A stretch of DNA of 64,000 nt from Actinomycetes bacterium (GTDB lineage Bacteria > Actinomycetota > Acidimicrobiia > Acidimicrobiales > Acidimicrobiaceae), in NCBI GenBank assembly GCA_021805205.1, contig JAJZFV010000043.1, positions 124,001-188,000 on the forward strand. Reading direction: 5' to 3'. Below the pieces are notes generated by a model. The model had not been told where the DNA came from. It saw only the letters and a list, made by a program, of their open reading frames with translations, and searched no databases. Below are positions 1 through 11,634 of this stretch, one piece after another (within the stretch, counting starts at the first letter, position 1; each line of letters opens with the position of its first letter). Made by a program: the position numbers and the translations under genes.

Positions 1-192
1 CTTTTGCACAGGGTTGAAGAAGTTCAGGCAAAACAACTGATTAATTCATTCTCTCCGGTCTCTACTCTCCCCGACAAACAAAGGGAATTGACCATCGAAA
101 AAGCCCTTACGATTCTCCGAGACGCCCACCCCGGTTCCGCGTACTTTGAAATCCCCTACACAACAAACTATTTTTTTTCGAAAGCGAAATAA
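1..192 (+). CDS. C-terminal fragment of a probable class I SAM-dependent methyltransferase (runs off window start)
   Basis: Open frame to the window edge; tail 'SFSPVSTLPDKQRELTIEKALTILRDAHPGSAYFEIPYTTNYFFSKAK' resembles the C-terminus of actinobacterial SAM methyltransferases (SPVxxLPxxxR...EIPYxTxxY). Confidence 0.5.
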   Translation, partial: LLHRVEEVQAKQLINSFSPVSTLPDKQRELTIEKALTILRDAHPGSAYFEIPYTTNYFFSKAK

Positions 193-211
193 TTCACATA
201 AAATATAAAAA

Positions 212-256
212 CTGTCTATACAACTTGTTATAATTCAATTTAAGTTGTATAGACAG
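212..256. promoter_or_regulatory. Probable HutC-type operator/promoter of the hut operon: 15-bp inverted repeat flanking a TATAAT -10 box
   Basis: CTGTCTATACAACTT (212-226) and AAGTTGTATAGACAG (242-256) are perfect reverse complements; TATAAT at 229-234 lies in the 15-nt spacer; each arm carries a TGT-N4-ACA GntR-type half-site. Confidence 0.8.
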
Positions 257-265
257 GATGTATAG

Positions 266-1798
266 ATGATTGAGATTATTCCCGGTGAATTAGAACTTAC
301 CCACCTTCGATTAATCCATTCGGACCACGTCGAAGTATCTCTGGCGACTTCAGCTCGCGACCTGATCGATAAAAGCGCAGCTGCAGTGGCAGCAATTGCA
401 CGTAAAGGTGAAGCCGCCTACGGAATAAATACCGGCTTTGGTCGATTGGCGACCACTCATATCCCATTTGATCAGCTTGAACTTTTGCAGCAAAACCTGG
501 TTCTCTCACATGCGGTAGGTGTTGGTAATCCAATGACCAAAGAGGTGGTAAGGCTGATGATGGTGCTGAAGATAGGTTCCCTCAGCCAGGGCTACTCAGG
601 AATCCGATATGAAGTTATCGAGGCCCTGATAAGGCTATATAACGCCAACATTCTTCCTGTTATCCCCGAAAAAGGATCTGTCGGAGCTAGTGGCGACCTG
701 GCACCATTGGCACACTTGGCTGCAGTACTCCTCGGCGTCGGAGAGGTGTACCACAACGATCAGGTCATTTCAGCAACCGAAGGTCTGAAGTTGGCGGGAA
801 TGACTCCAATTAAATTTGCGCCAAAAGAAGGGCTGGCACTCCTCAATGGAACCCAAGCTTCAACTGCGTTGGCGCTACACGGCCTCTTCCAAGCTGAGAA
901 CCTCTTCGCTTCGGCCGTAGTATCTGGTTCGCTTTCAGTCGAAGCTGCAGCAGGATCGACGGTTCCTTTTGATGATCGCATTCACAAGATAAGGGGCCAT
1001 CGGGGACAGATTAAAGTCGCTGAGAAGTATCTGAAGATTCTGACTGGATCTGAGATCAACCTTTCGCATCAAGACTGCGAAAAGGTACAGGATCCATACA
1101 GTCTCCGTTGTCAACCGCAGGTAATGGGAGCAATCCTCGATCAGATCAACCATTGCGCCGCAACGCTAGCAACTGAAGCAAATGCGGTTTCCGATAATCC
1201 TCTAGTATTTTCTGAAACCCTCGAAGTGTTATCAGGCGGAAACTTTCACGCTGAACCAGTTGCATTCGCATCTGACATTCTTTCAATCGTTATCAGTGAG
1301 ATCGGCGCCTTGGCAGAGCGCCGAATCGCACTACTTATTGATTCTTCGCTTTCGGGACTACCTCCATTTCTTGTACGTGATGGCGGAGTCAACTCCGGCT
1401 TTATGATCGCCCACGTTACGGCAGCGGCACTGGCGTCAGAGAATAAAACCTTGGCACATCCGGCCTCAATCGATTCATTACCTACTTCCGCAAATCAAGA
1501 GGACCATGTATCAATGGCTACCTTTGCCGCACGCAAAATCACCGATATAGCTGACAACGTAGCAACCATTCTCGCAATTGAATCCCTCGCTGCCATTCAG
1601 GGGATCGAGCTAAGAGCCCCTTTATCGACGACACCCACTCTCTCAAAGGTAGTTGAGATGGTTCGCAAGCTGGTACCTCACTACGCAATCGATCATTACT
1701 TAGCTCCCGACATTGTGGCTGCCAAGGGTTTAGTGGTCAATGGAGATCTTGCTCGAAACTACCCGGGTTGGACTCTGCAGAGTGGTCTCGATGGATAA
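266..1798 (+). CDS. hutH: Histidine ammonia-lyase
   Basis: 510 aa; MIO-forming motif GSVGASGDLAPLAH; followed by hutC/U/I/G. Confidence 0.97.
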   Translation: MIEIIPGELELTHLRLIHSDHVEVSLATSARDLIDKSAAAVAAIARKGEAAYGINTGFGRLATTHIPFDQLELLQQNLVLSHAVGVGNPMTKEVVRLMMVLKIGSLSQGYSGIRYEVIEALIRLYNANILPVIPEKGSVGASGDLAPLAHLAAVLLGVGEVYHNDQVISATEGLKLAGMTPIKFAPKEGLALLNGTQASTALALHGLFQAENLFASAVVSGSLSVEAAAGSTVPFDDRIHKIRGHRGQIKVAEKYLKILTGSEINLSHQDCEKVQDPYSLRCQPQVMGAILDQINHCAATLATEANAVSDNPLVFSETLEVLSGGNFHAEPVAFASDILSIVISEIGALAERRIALLIDSSLSGLPPFLVRDGGVNSGFMIAHVTAAALASENKTLAHPASIDSLPTSANQEDHVSMATFAARKITDIADNVATILAIESLAAIQGIELRAPLSTTPTLSKVVEMVRKLVPHYAIDHYLAPDIVAAKGLVVNGDLARNYPGWTLQSGLDG

Positions 1799-2561
1799 AA
1801 GGGAAGAATCAAAGACCTTCTATTGTCAGATCAGAGAGTACATATCGAACTCAATCGATTCCGGCACATTTCAACCTGGCCAAAAGATCGACTCTGAGAC
1901 GACGATAGCAAAACAATTCGGCGTAGCTCGAATGACCGCAAACAAGGCAATCAACTCCCTCGTGAACGATGGCGTTTTAGAACGCATCAAAGGTTCGGGA
2001 ACCTACGTCAAGCGCAGGAACCACGACTATTCACTCCTGGAGATACATCCGATTGCAACGACAATCGCCGGCAGCGGAAAAGTACATCGGTCGGTGGTCT
2101 TATCCCTCCGATCTATATCCAAGGTTGAAGCAGAGCGCTCTGCCCCCGTGGCAGGGGTAGCAAACGACACTAGCAACGATCCATTTACGGAACTATTTCG
2201 CCGCTCAAATCTACCCGACCACTTATACCATGTCGAGATATTGCACTTCAGCGGGGATATCCCACTTCAATTTGAGAGTCGATTAGTAAATCCCGCAATT
2301 GCATTTGACTTTATCAAGCAGGACTTCAGAAAACTAACAACAACCGACTACCTCACCGAAGTTGCGCCAGTTGAAGCTGCAGCATTCAAGATTACTGCGC
2401 AAAGACCTACAACTCGCATAGCGCAATTGTTAGCGATAGAGGATGGCGGGTGGACCATGACGCTGCATCGAATAACTAACTCACAGGGTCAATTTGCATC
2501 TATCAGCGATATGTCCCACCCCGCCAAGTCATTCGCCTTCAGTGGCATCTACCAGATCTAA
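1791..2561 (+). CDS. hutC: GntR/HutC-family transcriptional regulator, probable histidine utilisation repressor
   Basis: N-terminal wHTH 'ETTIAKQFGVARMTANKAINSLVNDGVLERIKGSGTYV' plus UTRA-like domain; lies within the hut operon. ATG at 1791 (overlapping the hutH stop) preferred over the 1740 start in the track. Confidence 0.9.
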   Translation: MDKREESKTFYCQIREYISNSIDSGTFQPGQKIDSETTIAKQFGVARMTANKAINSLVNDGVLERIKGSGTYVKRRNHDYSLLEIHPIATTIAGSGKVHRSVVLSLRSISKVEAERSAPVAGVANDTSNDPFTELFRRSNLPDHLYHVEILHFSGDIPLQFESRLVNPAIAFDFIKQDFRKLTTTDYLTEVAPVEAAAFKITAQRPTTRIAQLLAIEDGGWTMTLHRITNSQGQFASISDMSHPAKSFAFSGIYQI

Positions 2562-2588
2562 ACCCACCACCGTCATAAAAGGAGTATC

Positions 2589-4256
2589 ATGAAAAACGAT
2601 CGTCTTGACCCTTCAAGAACCATTCGATCACCAAGAGGTATAGAGCTTCACTGTAAGAATTGGCAGATAGAAGCGCCTTTTCGAATGATTCAAAACAACC
2701 TCGACCCTGAGGTGGCTGAACACCCCGAATCACTAATCGTATATGGAGGAATTGGAAGGGCCGCACGCAATTGGCCAGCATTTGATGCAATACTGAATTC
2801 GTTAGTGGAACTAAATGAAGATGAGACCCTTTTGATCCAAAGTGGAAAACCGGTCGCAGTATTCAAGACACACAGCGCTGCACCCAGGGTCTTAATTGCG
2901 AATTCAAACATCGTTGGCCACTGGGCAACTTGGGAAAAATTTCACGAACTTGACCAAAAGGGTTTGATGATGTACGGCCAAATGACCGCCGGTTCTTGGA
3001 TCTACATCGGAAGCCAAGGCATCGTACAAGGAACCTACGAAACCTTCTACGCGATAGCGAACAAGCACTTCAATGGGGACCCTGCTGGAAGATGGATCCT
3101 CACCGCCGGCCTTGGAGGAATGGGTGGGGCACAACCTTTGGCTGCAACTATGGCTAGATTCTCAATGATAGCCGTCGAATGCGACGAGAGTCGAATCGAC
3201 ATGAGGATCAAATCTCGTTATCTTGACAAAAAAGCACTATCTCTCGACGAGGCGGTAGTAATGATTAAGCAAGCAAAACTCGATGGTGTCGCGATCTCGG
3301 TAGGACTATTGGGAAATGCCGCTGACATCTTCGAGGAGATAGTCAACTCAGACTTTTTACCAGACGTCGTTACCGATCAAACGAGCGCACACGATCCCAT
3401 AAATGGATACCTACCAAGCAATTGGAGTGTTGAAGAATGGAGGCGGGCCGCCAACGAGGATCCCAATGCGGTAGAGAAGGCTGCAAGAGCGACAATCGCC
3501 CGTCACGTGAAGGCGATGCTACGCTTTGCCGACATGGAGATACCCACGGTCGACTACGGCAACAATATCCGACAAATAGCATTTGAAGAAGGTATAAAAA
3601 GGGCCTTCGATTTCCCCGGATTTGTCCCCGCCTACATTCGACCATTATTCTGTGAGGGCTACGGCCCCTTCAGGTGGGTGGCACTTTCGGGCGACCCAGA
3701 GGATATTTACAAGACCGACCAAAAGGTCAAAGAACTCATTCCAGACGATTCTCATCTCCACAATTGGCTAGATATGGCTCGTGAACGCATAAGTTTTCAG
3801 GGTCTCCCGGCTCGAATCTGCTGGATAGGGGTGAAGGATCGATACCGAGTTGCAATGGCCTTCAACGATATGGTAGCAGACGGAACCCTCAAGGCACCGA
3901 TAGTAATAGGCAGGGACCATCTTGACACCGGATCGGTGGCCAGCCCCAATCGCGAGACCGAGGCGATGCTTGACGGCAGCGACGCTATTGCCGATTGGCC
4001 GCTTCTAAATGCCATGACCGCAGTTGCCGGAGGAGCCACCTGGGTTTCGATGCACCACGGGGGAGGAGTTGGCATTGGCTTCTCACAACACTCTGGTGTT
4101 GTAATCGTCGCCGACGGAACCGATGAGGCTAAGGTGCGCCTAGAAAGGGTCCTATTTAACGATCCGGCGATTGGCGTAGTTCGCCACGCCGACGCCGGAT
4201 ACGAATTGGCAATCAAAACAATTGATTCGTCCGGGATCAAAGTACCACGCATTTGA
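2589..4256 (+). CDS. hutU: Urocanate hydratase
   Basis: 555 aa; '[17 protein letters not shown]', '[22 protein letters not shown]', '[19 protein letters not shown]'. Confidence 0.97.
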   Translation: MKNDRLDPSRTIRSPRGIELHCKNWQIEAPFRMIQNNLDPEVAEHPESLIVYGGIGRAARNWPAFDAILNSLVELNEDETLLIQSGKPVAVFKTHSAAPRVLIANSNIVGHWATWEKFHELDQKGLMMYGQMTAGSWIYIGSQGIVQGTYETFYAIANKHFNGDPAGRWILTAGLGGMGGAQPLAATMARFSMIAVECDESRIDMRIKSRYLDKKALSLDEAVVMIKQAKLDGVAISVGLLGNAADIFEEIVNSDFLPDVVTDQTSAHDPINGYLPSNWSVEEWRRAANEDPNAVEKAARATIARHVKAMLRFADMEIPTVDYGNNIRQIAFEEGIKRAFDFPGFVPAYIRPLFCEGYGPFRWVALSGDPEDIYKTDQKVKELIPDDSHLHNWLDMARERISFQGLPARICWIGVKDRYRVAMAFNDMVADGTLKAPIVIGRDHLDTGSVASPNRETEAMLDGSDAIADWPLLNAMTAVAGGATWVSMHHGGGVGIGFSQHSGVVIVADGTDEAKVRLERVLFNDPAIGVVRHADAGYELAIKTIDSSGIKVPRI

Positions 4257-5479
4257 TAGCGGAAGGATTACCGAACCCTATGGAATCGATATCATCTCTA
4301 GTCAACTGTACAATCGCAGATTGCGACGCCAACGGAAATTATCGAGTTCGTCACAATGCATCGGTGACGATCCGCGATGGTTTGATTAGTGCAATTGAAG
4401 GGAAGAAGCCCAGCCGCACAGTGAACACGATCGACCTAGGGGGTCGTCTCGTTACACCGGGATTAATCGACGCACATACCCACTTAATCTACGGAGGTGA
4501 CCGCTCCAATGAATTCGCGCAACGGCTAAGGGGCGCCTCATACGAAGAAATATCTAAGGCAGGAGGTGGAATCACTTCAACCGTGAGTAGCACGTGCAAC
4601 CTCGATGACGACTCACTGCTGGAAACAACCAAAGGACGCCTCTTGAAGATGGCAGGTGGCGGTACAACCACCATTGAAGTTAAGTCAGGCTATGGCCTTA
4701 CCTATCCCGATGAACTTCGTCTTCTACAGTTGATCAAAAAATTGAAGGAATGGTCTCCTATCACAGTGACCTCTACATTCTTAGCTGCACATGCACTACC
4801 TGCCCAGTACGAGGGAACCACGAGCCACTATGTCGAAGAGGTGATAAACGAGCGACTGCCAGAACTCCATCGCCTTGGCCTCTTCGACAAGGTCGATCTC
4901 TTCTGCGACGAGATCGCCTTTACCCTCGAGGACAGCCTAAAGATCATCGATTGGTGCAAAGGTAGAGGCGTCAACTTTAGCGTCCACGGGGAACAGCTAA
5001 CCCATACTGGGATCGCTAGAGAGGCCTCATTGAGGGGAGCCTTGTCTGTCGACCACCTCGAGAGAGCCACAGTGGACGACATTGAGACGATTTCTTCCAC
5101 TCAAACCGTCTCAATCCTACTTCCAGGAGCGTACTACTTCCTTCGCGAAACAGTGGCACCCCCGGTAAAAGCAATGATCGAGGCTGGATGCAAAATCGCG
5201 ATTGCCACGGACCATAATCCGGGAACTTCGCCACTCTATAGCCTTCCATTAGCGATGAACCTAGCAGCCACGCTATTTCGCATCCCTCCCAATATCGCCT
5301 TGGCCGCTGTAACTCGTTGGGCCGCCCAAGCTCTCGGATATTTCGACAGAGGTTCGATCGAAGTCGGGAAACGGGCAGATCTTGCAGTATGGAATCTAGA
5401 TCACCCAGATCAACTTTGCTATCGGATCGGATCCAACGATCTGGAATATATCTTTAGTGGCGGAAAAAGGGCACTTTAG
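4253..5479 (+). CDS. hutI: Imidazolonepropionase
   Basis: 408 aa amidohydrolase; '[22 protein letters not shown]', '[22 protein letters not shown]'. Start may be TTG 4253 or ATG 4280. Confidence 0.95.
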   Translation: MIAEGLPNPMESISSLVNCTIADCDANGNYRVRHNASVTIRDGLISAIEGKKPSRTVNTIDLGGRLVTPGLIDAHTHLIYGGDRSNEFAQRLRGASYEEISKAGGGITSTVSSTCNLDDDSLLETTKGRLLKMAGGGTTTIEVKSGYGLTYPDELRLLQLIKKLKEWSPITVTSTFLAAHALPAQYEGTTSHYVEEVINERLPELHRLGLFDKVDLFCDEIAFTLEDSLKIIDWCKGRGVNFSVHGEQLTHTGIAREASLRGALSVDHLERATVDDIETISSTQTVSILLPGAYYFLRETVAPPVKAMIEAGCKIAIATDHNPGTSPLYSLPLAMNLAATLFRIPPNIALAAVTRWAAQALGYFDRGSIEVGKRADLAVWNLDHPDQLCYRIGSNDLEYIFSGGKRAL

Positions 5480-5480
5480 T

Positions 5481-6485
5481 ATGGGTATAAACTTTGAGAA
5501 ATATGCAAAACGAGGAACTGACTATAGCCATCGAAGGCTTCGACTATTCGACTTCGTAGATGATAAAAGCATCACAGAGACTGCCGCTTATCTGGGGCAA
5601 CCAGGCATCATAGGCTACCCCTTCGATCTTGGTGTAGCGAGGAATAATGGTCGAGTTGGCGCAAAAGACGGGCCAAACGAAATAAGAAGAGCAATCACGA
5701 ATTTAGCTTGGCATAGTACAAGCGGACTTGCGGATCTTGGAGATATAGGTGACAATGCCACTTCTCTCAACAAAACACCAAGCTACTTTGATACAAGTGA
5801 TCCAGTCGGATCAAGCCAATGCTCTCTTTACTTAGCTACTCATTCTGCGATTGAAGCTGGCTACTTCCCAATCGTATTGGGTGGTGGCCATGACCTCGCG
5901 GCCGCTACGACGTTAGCGGCAAATCTCTCCTGCGCTAATACAGGAAAAAGATGCGCCATCATCAACTTTGATGCGCACTTCGACCTTCGCAGAGCACCCC
6001 AACCCAATTCAGGAACAGGCTTTGCGCAGGCAGCCGGAAACTCCAAGGACTTAGGCGTACCCTACAGTTACTTCGCCCTAGGAATCTCTGAATCCTCTAA
6101 TAGCGATCTACTTTTCGAAGTCGCAGCGGAGATTGAAGCAAAATACCTTTTGGATTTCGAAGTGGAACTTCAAGGGGATAAGTTCATCCAAGATATCATC
6201 GACTCTTACGATCACATCTATTTGAGCGTCGACCTCGACGGAATCGAATCCTCCTCAATGAAGGCAGTCTCAGCACCAGCTCCATTTGGGATATCGGTTA
6301 GTACCGTAGAGAGGCTCTTATTGAAGCTAGTTGCCAGCAAAAAGGTAGTAGGTGTTGACTTCGCCGAGTTCAATCCAAAATTTGACTCTGATACCATCTC
6401 CTCTAGAGTTATCGCCCGCCTATTTCATAGCGTCGCCAACCAGCAGGTTAGAAATTGTGGAGCTAGTACCGGGCTGTTCACTTAA
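5481..6485 (+). CDS. hutG: Formimidoylglutamase (arginase/agmatinase fold)
   Basis: Metal ligand motifs LGGGHDLA, NFDAHFDLR, SVDLDGIE; last gene of hut operon. ATG 5481 preferred over GTG 5457. Confidence 0.9.
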   Translation: MGINFEKYAKRGTDYSHRRLRLFDFVDDKSITETAAYLGQPGIIGYPFDLGVARNNGRVGAKDGPNEIRRAITNLAWHSTSGLADLGDIGDNATSLNKTPSYFDTSDPVGSSQCSLYLATHSAIEAGYFPIVLGGGHDLAAATTLAANLSCANTGKRCAIINFDAHFDLRRAPQPNSGTGFAQAAGNSKDLGVPYSYFALGISESSNSDLLFEVAAEIEAKYLLDFEVELQGDKFIQDIIDSYDHIYLSVDLDGIESSSMKAVSAPAPFGISVSTVERLLLKLVASKKVVGVDFAEFNPKFDSDTISSRVIARLFHSVANQQVRNCGASTGLFT

Positions 6486-8821
6486 AGGGATCGCATCGTC
6501 GGCGTGAGCTCAGTAGTTACAACCGCCAAGAGCGAACTCCTTAACAGGGCCTTGGTTTGGCCATCTTCAATCGATGAACCACTTTTATCGACGATATAGA
6601 AGGTATCAACTACATCGTCACCGATGGTGAGTGCCTTGGCGTGTGCAATATCTAGGTCCATGGAAGCAATTACGGCAGTTAGGCGATACAGAGTTCCTAC
6701 TTCGTCCGGTCCGCATACCTCTACCACAGTCGCTCGATCAGAAGCATCGTCGTAGATTGTTACCCTCGGCGGAATCTTTGCCGACTCTGCCACACTTCGC
6801 CTCTTCCGAGAGTTAGAACTCGTCTTTTCCGCGATCCTTCGCTCGAGATAGGAACGATCGTCGATCGCCTTTCGAAGATCTACCTCGAAACGTGTCCAGT
6901 TTGTCTCTCGATTGAATGGCGAGACTACTTTTATTTTTTCTACCGCAATATCGCCACTGGAGTAGACGTCGGCGCTAACTATATTCAAGTTGTGGAGTGC
7001 TAGAGTTCCGGCGACTGTAGAAAAAAGACCCAAATGATCACAATCGGCGATATAAAGATAGTCGCCATCGTGACGTACGATGAGTGAATCGTTGAAGTTT
7101 TCTATGAGCTCAGCCTCGGCAGAACTCACTTCGCTTCCGGGCAAACTGAGAGAGCCATCTTTTAAATACCCCCGAGTTGACTGGCACAACTTTGAGATCA
7201 ACTCCTCCTTCCAAGATGACCACGCTGCTGGGCCCGTCGCCCTAGAGTCCGCTTCAGTCAAAACCTCTAAGAGGTCCAACGTCGTAATGTCAACCAGTGC
7301 TTCAGCTACATCTTCAATCGTCTTTGGGTCGGAGATATCGCGCCGGGTAGCGGTATCGGCCAAGAGTAAATGGTGTACGACGAGCCGCTCGATGATGTCA
7401 ACGTCAGAACCTACCAATCCCATTCGCTCCGCGATGGACCGAGCCACCTTGGCCCCCACTAGAGAGTGGTCACCATCCATCCCTTTTCCGATATCGTGCA
7501 ACAGGGCCGCGATTATAAGAAGATCTGGACGCTTGACCCGCCTCCTGAGCTTTCCAGCTCCAACCGCTGCCTCAATCAGGTGGCGGTCCACTGTATAAGT
7601 GTGGTAAGCATTGCGCTGAGGCCGGTACCTAACGTGACCCCACTCAGGGATAATCTTGTCAAGAAGTCCATAATGGTCGAGTCTTTCCATAACTGCAATA
7701 CCAGGCGCACCGGCTGAGAGGATAGCGATGAGAGAAGTCAGGGTCTGTTGATCCCAGGTCTGCGCAATGGGCTCGAGGCGCTCAGAACACATCTCCAAGG
7801 CATCAACGCAGATACCAAGGCCAAGCGCAAGCGAAGTAGCAGATATCCTCAAAATCACCTTTGCGTCATAGTCGGCCAAGGCTATGGGATCAATGCAAAT
7901 CTCATTACCGTGGGAAAAGACACCTTTAGGGATAGATCCCCAGGCATCACCAATTGCCTTATGACTAATCTTTCGACTTTCGGCAACTCTAAATTTCTCC
8001 TCAAGCGACCTAGATATGAATCTTCCTGCCTCCGAGATCTGCTTCATCAACTCATCCGAGTCTCCAATTCCCAAGCTTTGAGCGATGTTATCTTGGTCCT
8101 GGAGGTTCAACCTATTTGAGGCCCTATCGGTACGAACTTGGAGAAGGTTCCTGACCCTAAGAAGGAGCTGAGCAGCCTCGTTCAATCGCGCATTCGCCTG
8201 TTCACCATTTGGATCTACCGAAAGAAGCTGTCTAAGAAGGACCACATCGCGAAGGCCACCGTGTGACTCTTTTACATCCGGTTCAAGCAGGAAAGCAAGC
8301 TCTCCCGAGTCCCTCTTACGCGACTCACTATTTTGACGCATAATGACGCGATATCGATCTAGGCGACTGGCAAAACGCTCCTGAATCTTTGAGACAAGAG
8401 TTGCGAACAAGAATTCATCACCGTAAACCAAGCGAGCATCTAGCATTCCGAAAAGGGCACGTGGATCAGCCTCTGCCACCCGCATAGCCTGGGCAATTGT
8501 TCTCACCGAGTAGTCAAGGCCAACCCTCGAATCCCAGATGGTGTACCATAACGATTCGGTGAAGTGCTCCACTGCGAGCCTTGGCTTGTGCAAAAGGAGC
8601 AGATCTAAGTCGGAGTGTGGCCCCAACTCTTTACGTCCGTAGCCACCAACCGCTATGACCGCAATTCCTTGAAAGCCCTGACAAAGACCACGAATAAAGT
8701 CATCCGAGGCATCAGTAAGTTCGGTCATCGTCGATACCTCTGACCAATCCGATTCAATTGCCATTCTTCGACGATCAAGAAACTGCGCTAAGAGTTCAGA
8801 TCGCCTCGCTGGACCTACCAT
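6482..8821 (-). CDS. glnD: [Protein-PII] uridylyltransferase/uridylyl-removing enzyme
   Basis: NT motif 'GGYGRKELGPHSDLDLLLLH', HD domain 'LLHDIGKGMDGDHS', C-terminal ACT domains; next to glnK/amtB. Confidence 0.96.
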   Translation of the reverse strand: MVGPARRSELLAQFLDRRRMAIESDWSEVSTMTELTDASDDFIRGLCQGFQGIAVIAVGGYGRKELGPHSDLDLLLLHKPRLAVEHFTESLWYTIWDSRVGLDYSVRTIAQAMRVAEADPRALFGMLDARLVYGDEFLFATLVSKIQERFASRLDRYRVIMRQNSESRKRDSGELAFLLEPDVKESHGGLRDVVLLRQLLSVDPNGEQANARLNEAAQLLLRVRNLLQVRTDRASNRLNLQDQDNIAQSLGIGDSDELMKQISEAGRFISRSLEEKFRVAESRKISHKAIGDAWGSIPKGVFSHGNEICIDPIALADYDAKVILRISATSLALGLGICVDALEMCSERLEPIAQTWDQQTLTSLIAILSAGAPGIAVMERLDHYGLLDKIIPEWGHVRYRPQRNAYHTYTVDRHLIEAAVGAGKLRRRVKRPDLLIIAALLHDIGKGMDGDHSLVGAKVARSIAERMGLVGSDVDIIERLVVHHLLLADTATRRDISDPKTIEDVAEALVDITTLDLLEVLTEADSRATGPAAWSSWKEELISKLCQSTRGYLKDGSLSLPGSEVSSAEAELIENFNDSLIVRHDGDYLYIADCDHLGLFSTVAGTLALHNLNIVSADVYSSGDIAVEKIKVVSPFNRETNWTRFEVDLRKAIDDRSYLERRIAEKTSSNSRKRRSVAESAKIPPRVTIYDDASDRATVVEVCGPDEVGTLYRLTAVIASMDLDIAHAKALTIGDDVVDTFYIVDKSGSSIEDGQTKALLRSSLLAVVTTELTPTMRSL

Positions 8822-8929
8822 CTTCGCTTCCTCTCAAAGAGAACTTATCGACTCTAATTAAATAACTCGAGAGGGACCAAGGATTTAACCTCGACCCCTC
8901 TCTTTGATGCCAACTGAGTTGAAACTTCG

Positions 8930-10617
<1,688 letters not shown>

Positions 10618-10703
10618 TTCCCTCCTTATTCCCAACAAAGACGCTCGTCGGCAGCACGCCATTGTGACCCGAAAAGCGAATGCCTACACGCTATTTAGAG
10701 CGT

Positions 10704-10741
10704 GTTTCAAGAACAATTCGATTTTGTTACTTCTCTGTTAC
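10704..10741 (-). promoter_or_regulatory. GlnR-box-like direct repeat upstream of amtB-glnK-glnD
   Basis: Minus strand reads GTAAC-AGAGAA-GTAAC-AAAATC-GAATT-GTTCTT-GAAAC: four pentamers at exact 11-bp period, resembling actinobacterial GlnR boxes (gTnAC-n6-GaAAC). Confidence 0.6.
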
Positions 10742-10812
10742 GTGAATTGAGATTTAAAATTTATCCTTTGGACAATTTGTGACGAAGCAAAGGAGAGTCC
10801 TCGATTACAGAA

Positions 10813-11028
10813 GTGGGTGACAGAAATATGACAACAATAGAGCTCGAATCCAAGGTCTTTCGAATTGGGAGATGCCACGCTACAGTATCCCTAGTGAACG
10901 GCAACTCAATCGACGACGTTGAGGTCGTATCGATCTGTGGCGGGGCCGCCCCAACCCTCTGGCTCTCCAAGGGAGACGATGATATCTTCGTTCCGGTAGT
11001 TCAAGTTACAGAAATCTCCTCCATCTAG
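10813..11028 (+). CDS. Small hypothetical protein
   Basis: 71 aa ORF; start could be GTG 10813 or ATG 10828; no family recognised. Confidence 0.5.
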   Translation: MGDRNMTTIELESKVFRIGRCHATVSLVNGNSIDDVEVVSICGGAAPTLWLSKGDDDIFVPVVQVTEISSI

Positions 11029-11153
11029 GAGATCTTCGGCACCATTGATAAGACCTAATAAAGCTGAAGGCTCCTCTCAATAAATTCACAACTTTGCATC
11101 ACAGAATTGAAATACGAAAGCAAAGACGACGGAGAGTTTCGAAGGGAGTCAAG

Positions 11154-11459
11154 ATGTGGTATGACGGATTCACTATGGGTGGGCCAAACCCATTTAGTAT
11201 CATAGCGACATTCCTCCTTATGGTAGGGGTGTTCGGTGGAGGCGCCTACCTCATCGCAAAGTCAGTAACAGGCGACAAATTGCACTTCGGTTCATCACAC
11301 CAATCGCAACCAAATCGACTCGATGATTCAGATCCCAAAGTAATTCTCGACCGCCGCTTCGCTAACGGAGAGATCAGTGTGGACCAATACAAGGAAGCGC
11401 TCGATCTTCTTGGCTATGGAAGCTTTGGAGCTCACAGTCCAAGCAGCGAAAGTATTTAG
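11154..11459 (+). CDS. Small membrane protein with C-terminal SHOCT-like domain
   Basis: One TM segment 'ATFLLMVGVFGGGAYLIA' then 'DPKVILDRRFANGEISVDQYKEALDLLG'; GAAGGGAG SD before ATG 11154. Confidence 0.75.
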   Translation: MWYDGFTMGGPNPFSIIATFLLMVGVFGGGAYLIAKSVTGDKLHFGSSHQSQPNRLDDSDPKVILDRRFANGEISVDQYKEALDLLGYGSFGAHSPSSESI

Positions 11460-11526
11460 GATTTAGGACGAACCAGCCGTCCAATAAGTTCCCCCAAGGA
11501 AAACCAAAAACCCCAACCCAAAACCG

Positions 11527-11567
11527 AAGGCCGTACGTTCACCCCTACGTACGGCCTTCTTCTTTTG
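11527..11567. terminator. Rho-independent terminator, probably bidirectional
   Basis: Perfect 13-bp stem GAAGGCCGTACGT / ACGTACGGCCTTC with 8-nt loop, followed by TTCTTTT; T-rich on the other strand too. Confidence 0.9.
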
Positions 11568-11634
11568 ATAGGTTATCAAACTTGTGGACAGCCTTTACTT
11601 CGCTCCAACGAGTAATAAGGCTTTTAGTCATCGA

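Noticed and set aside
3797-4252. 151-aa minus-strand ORF opposite hutU
   Set aside because: Entirely antisense to a strongly conserved enzyme; no recognisable family; typical shadow ORF.
7080-8119. Plus-strand ORFs of 172, 83 and 123 aa inside glnD
   Set aside because: Antisense to glnD, low-complexity Ser/Arg-rich composition, no domain signature.
8869-8902. Inverted repeat GAGAGGG...CCCTCTC between glnK and glnD
   Set aside because: Only 7-bp arms, 20-nt loop, no T-tract; too weak to call an attenuator.
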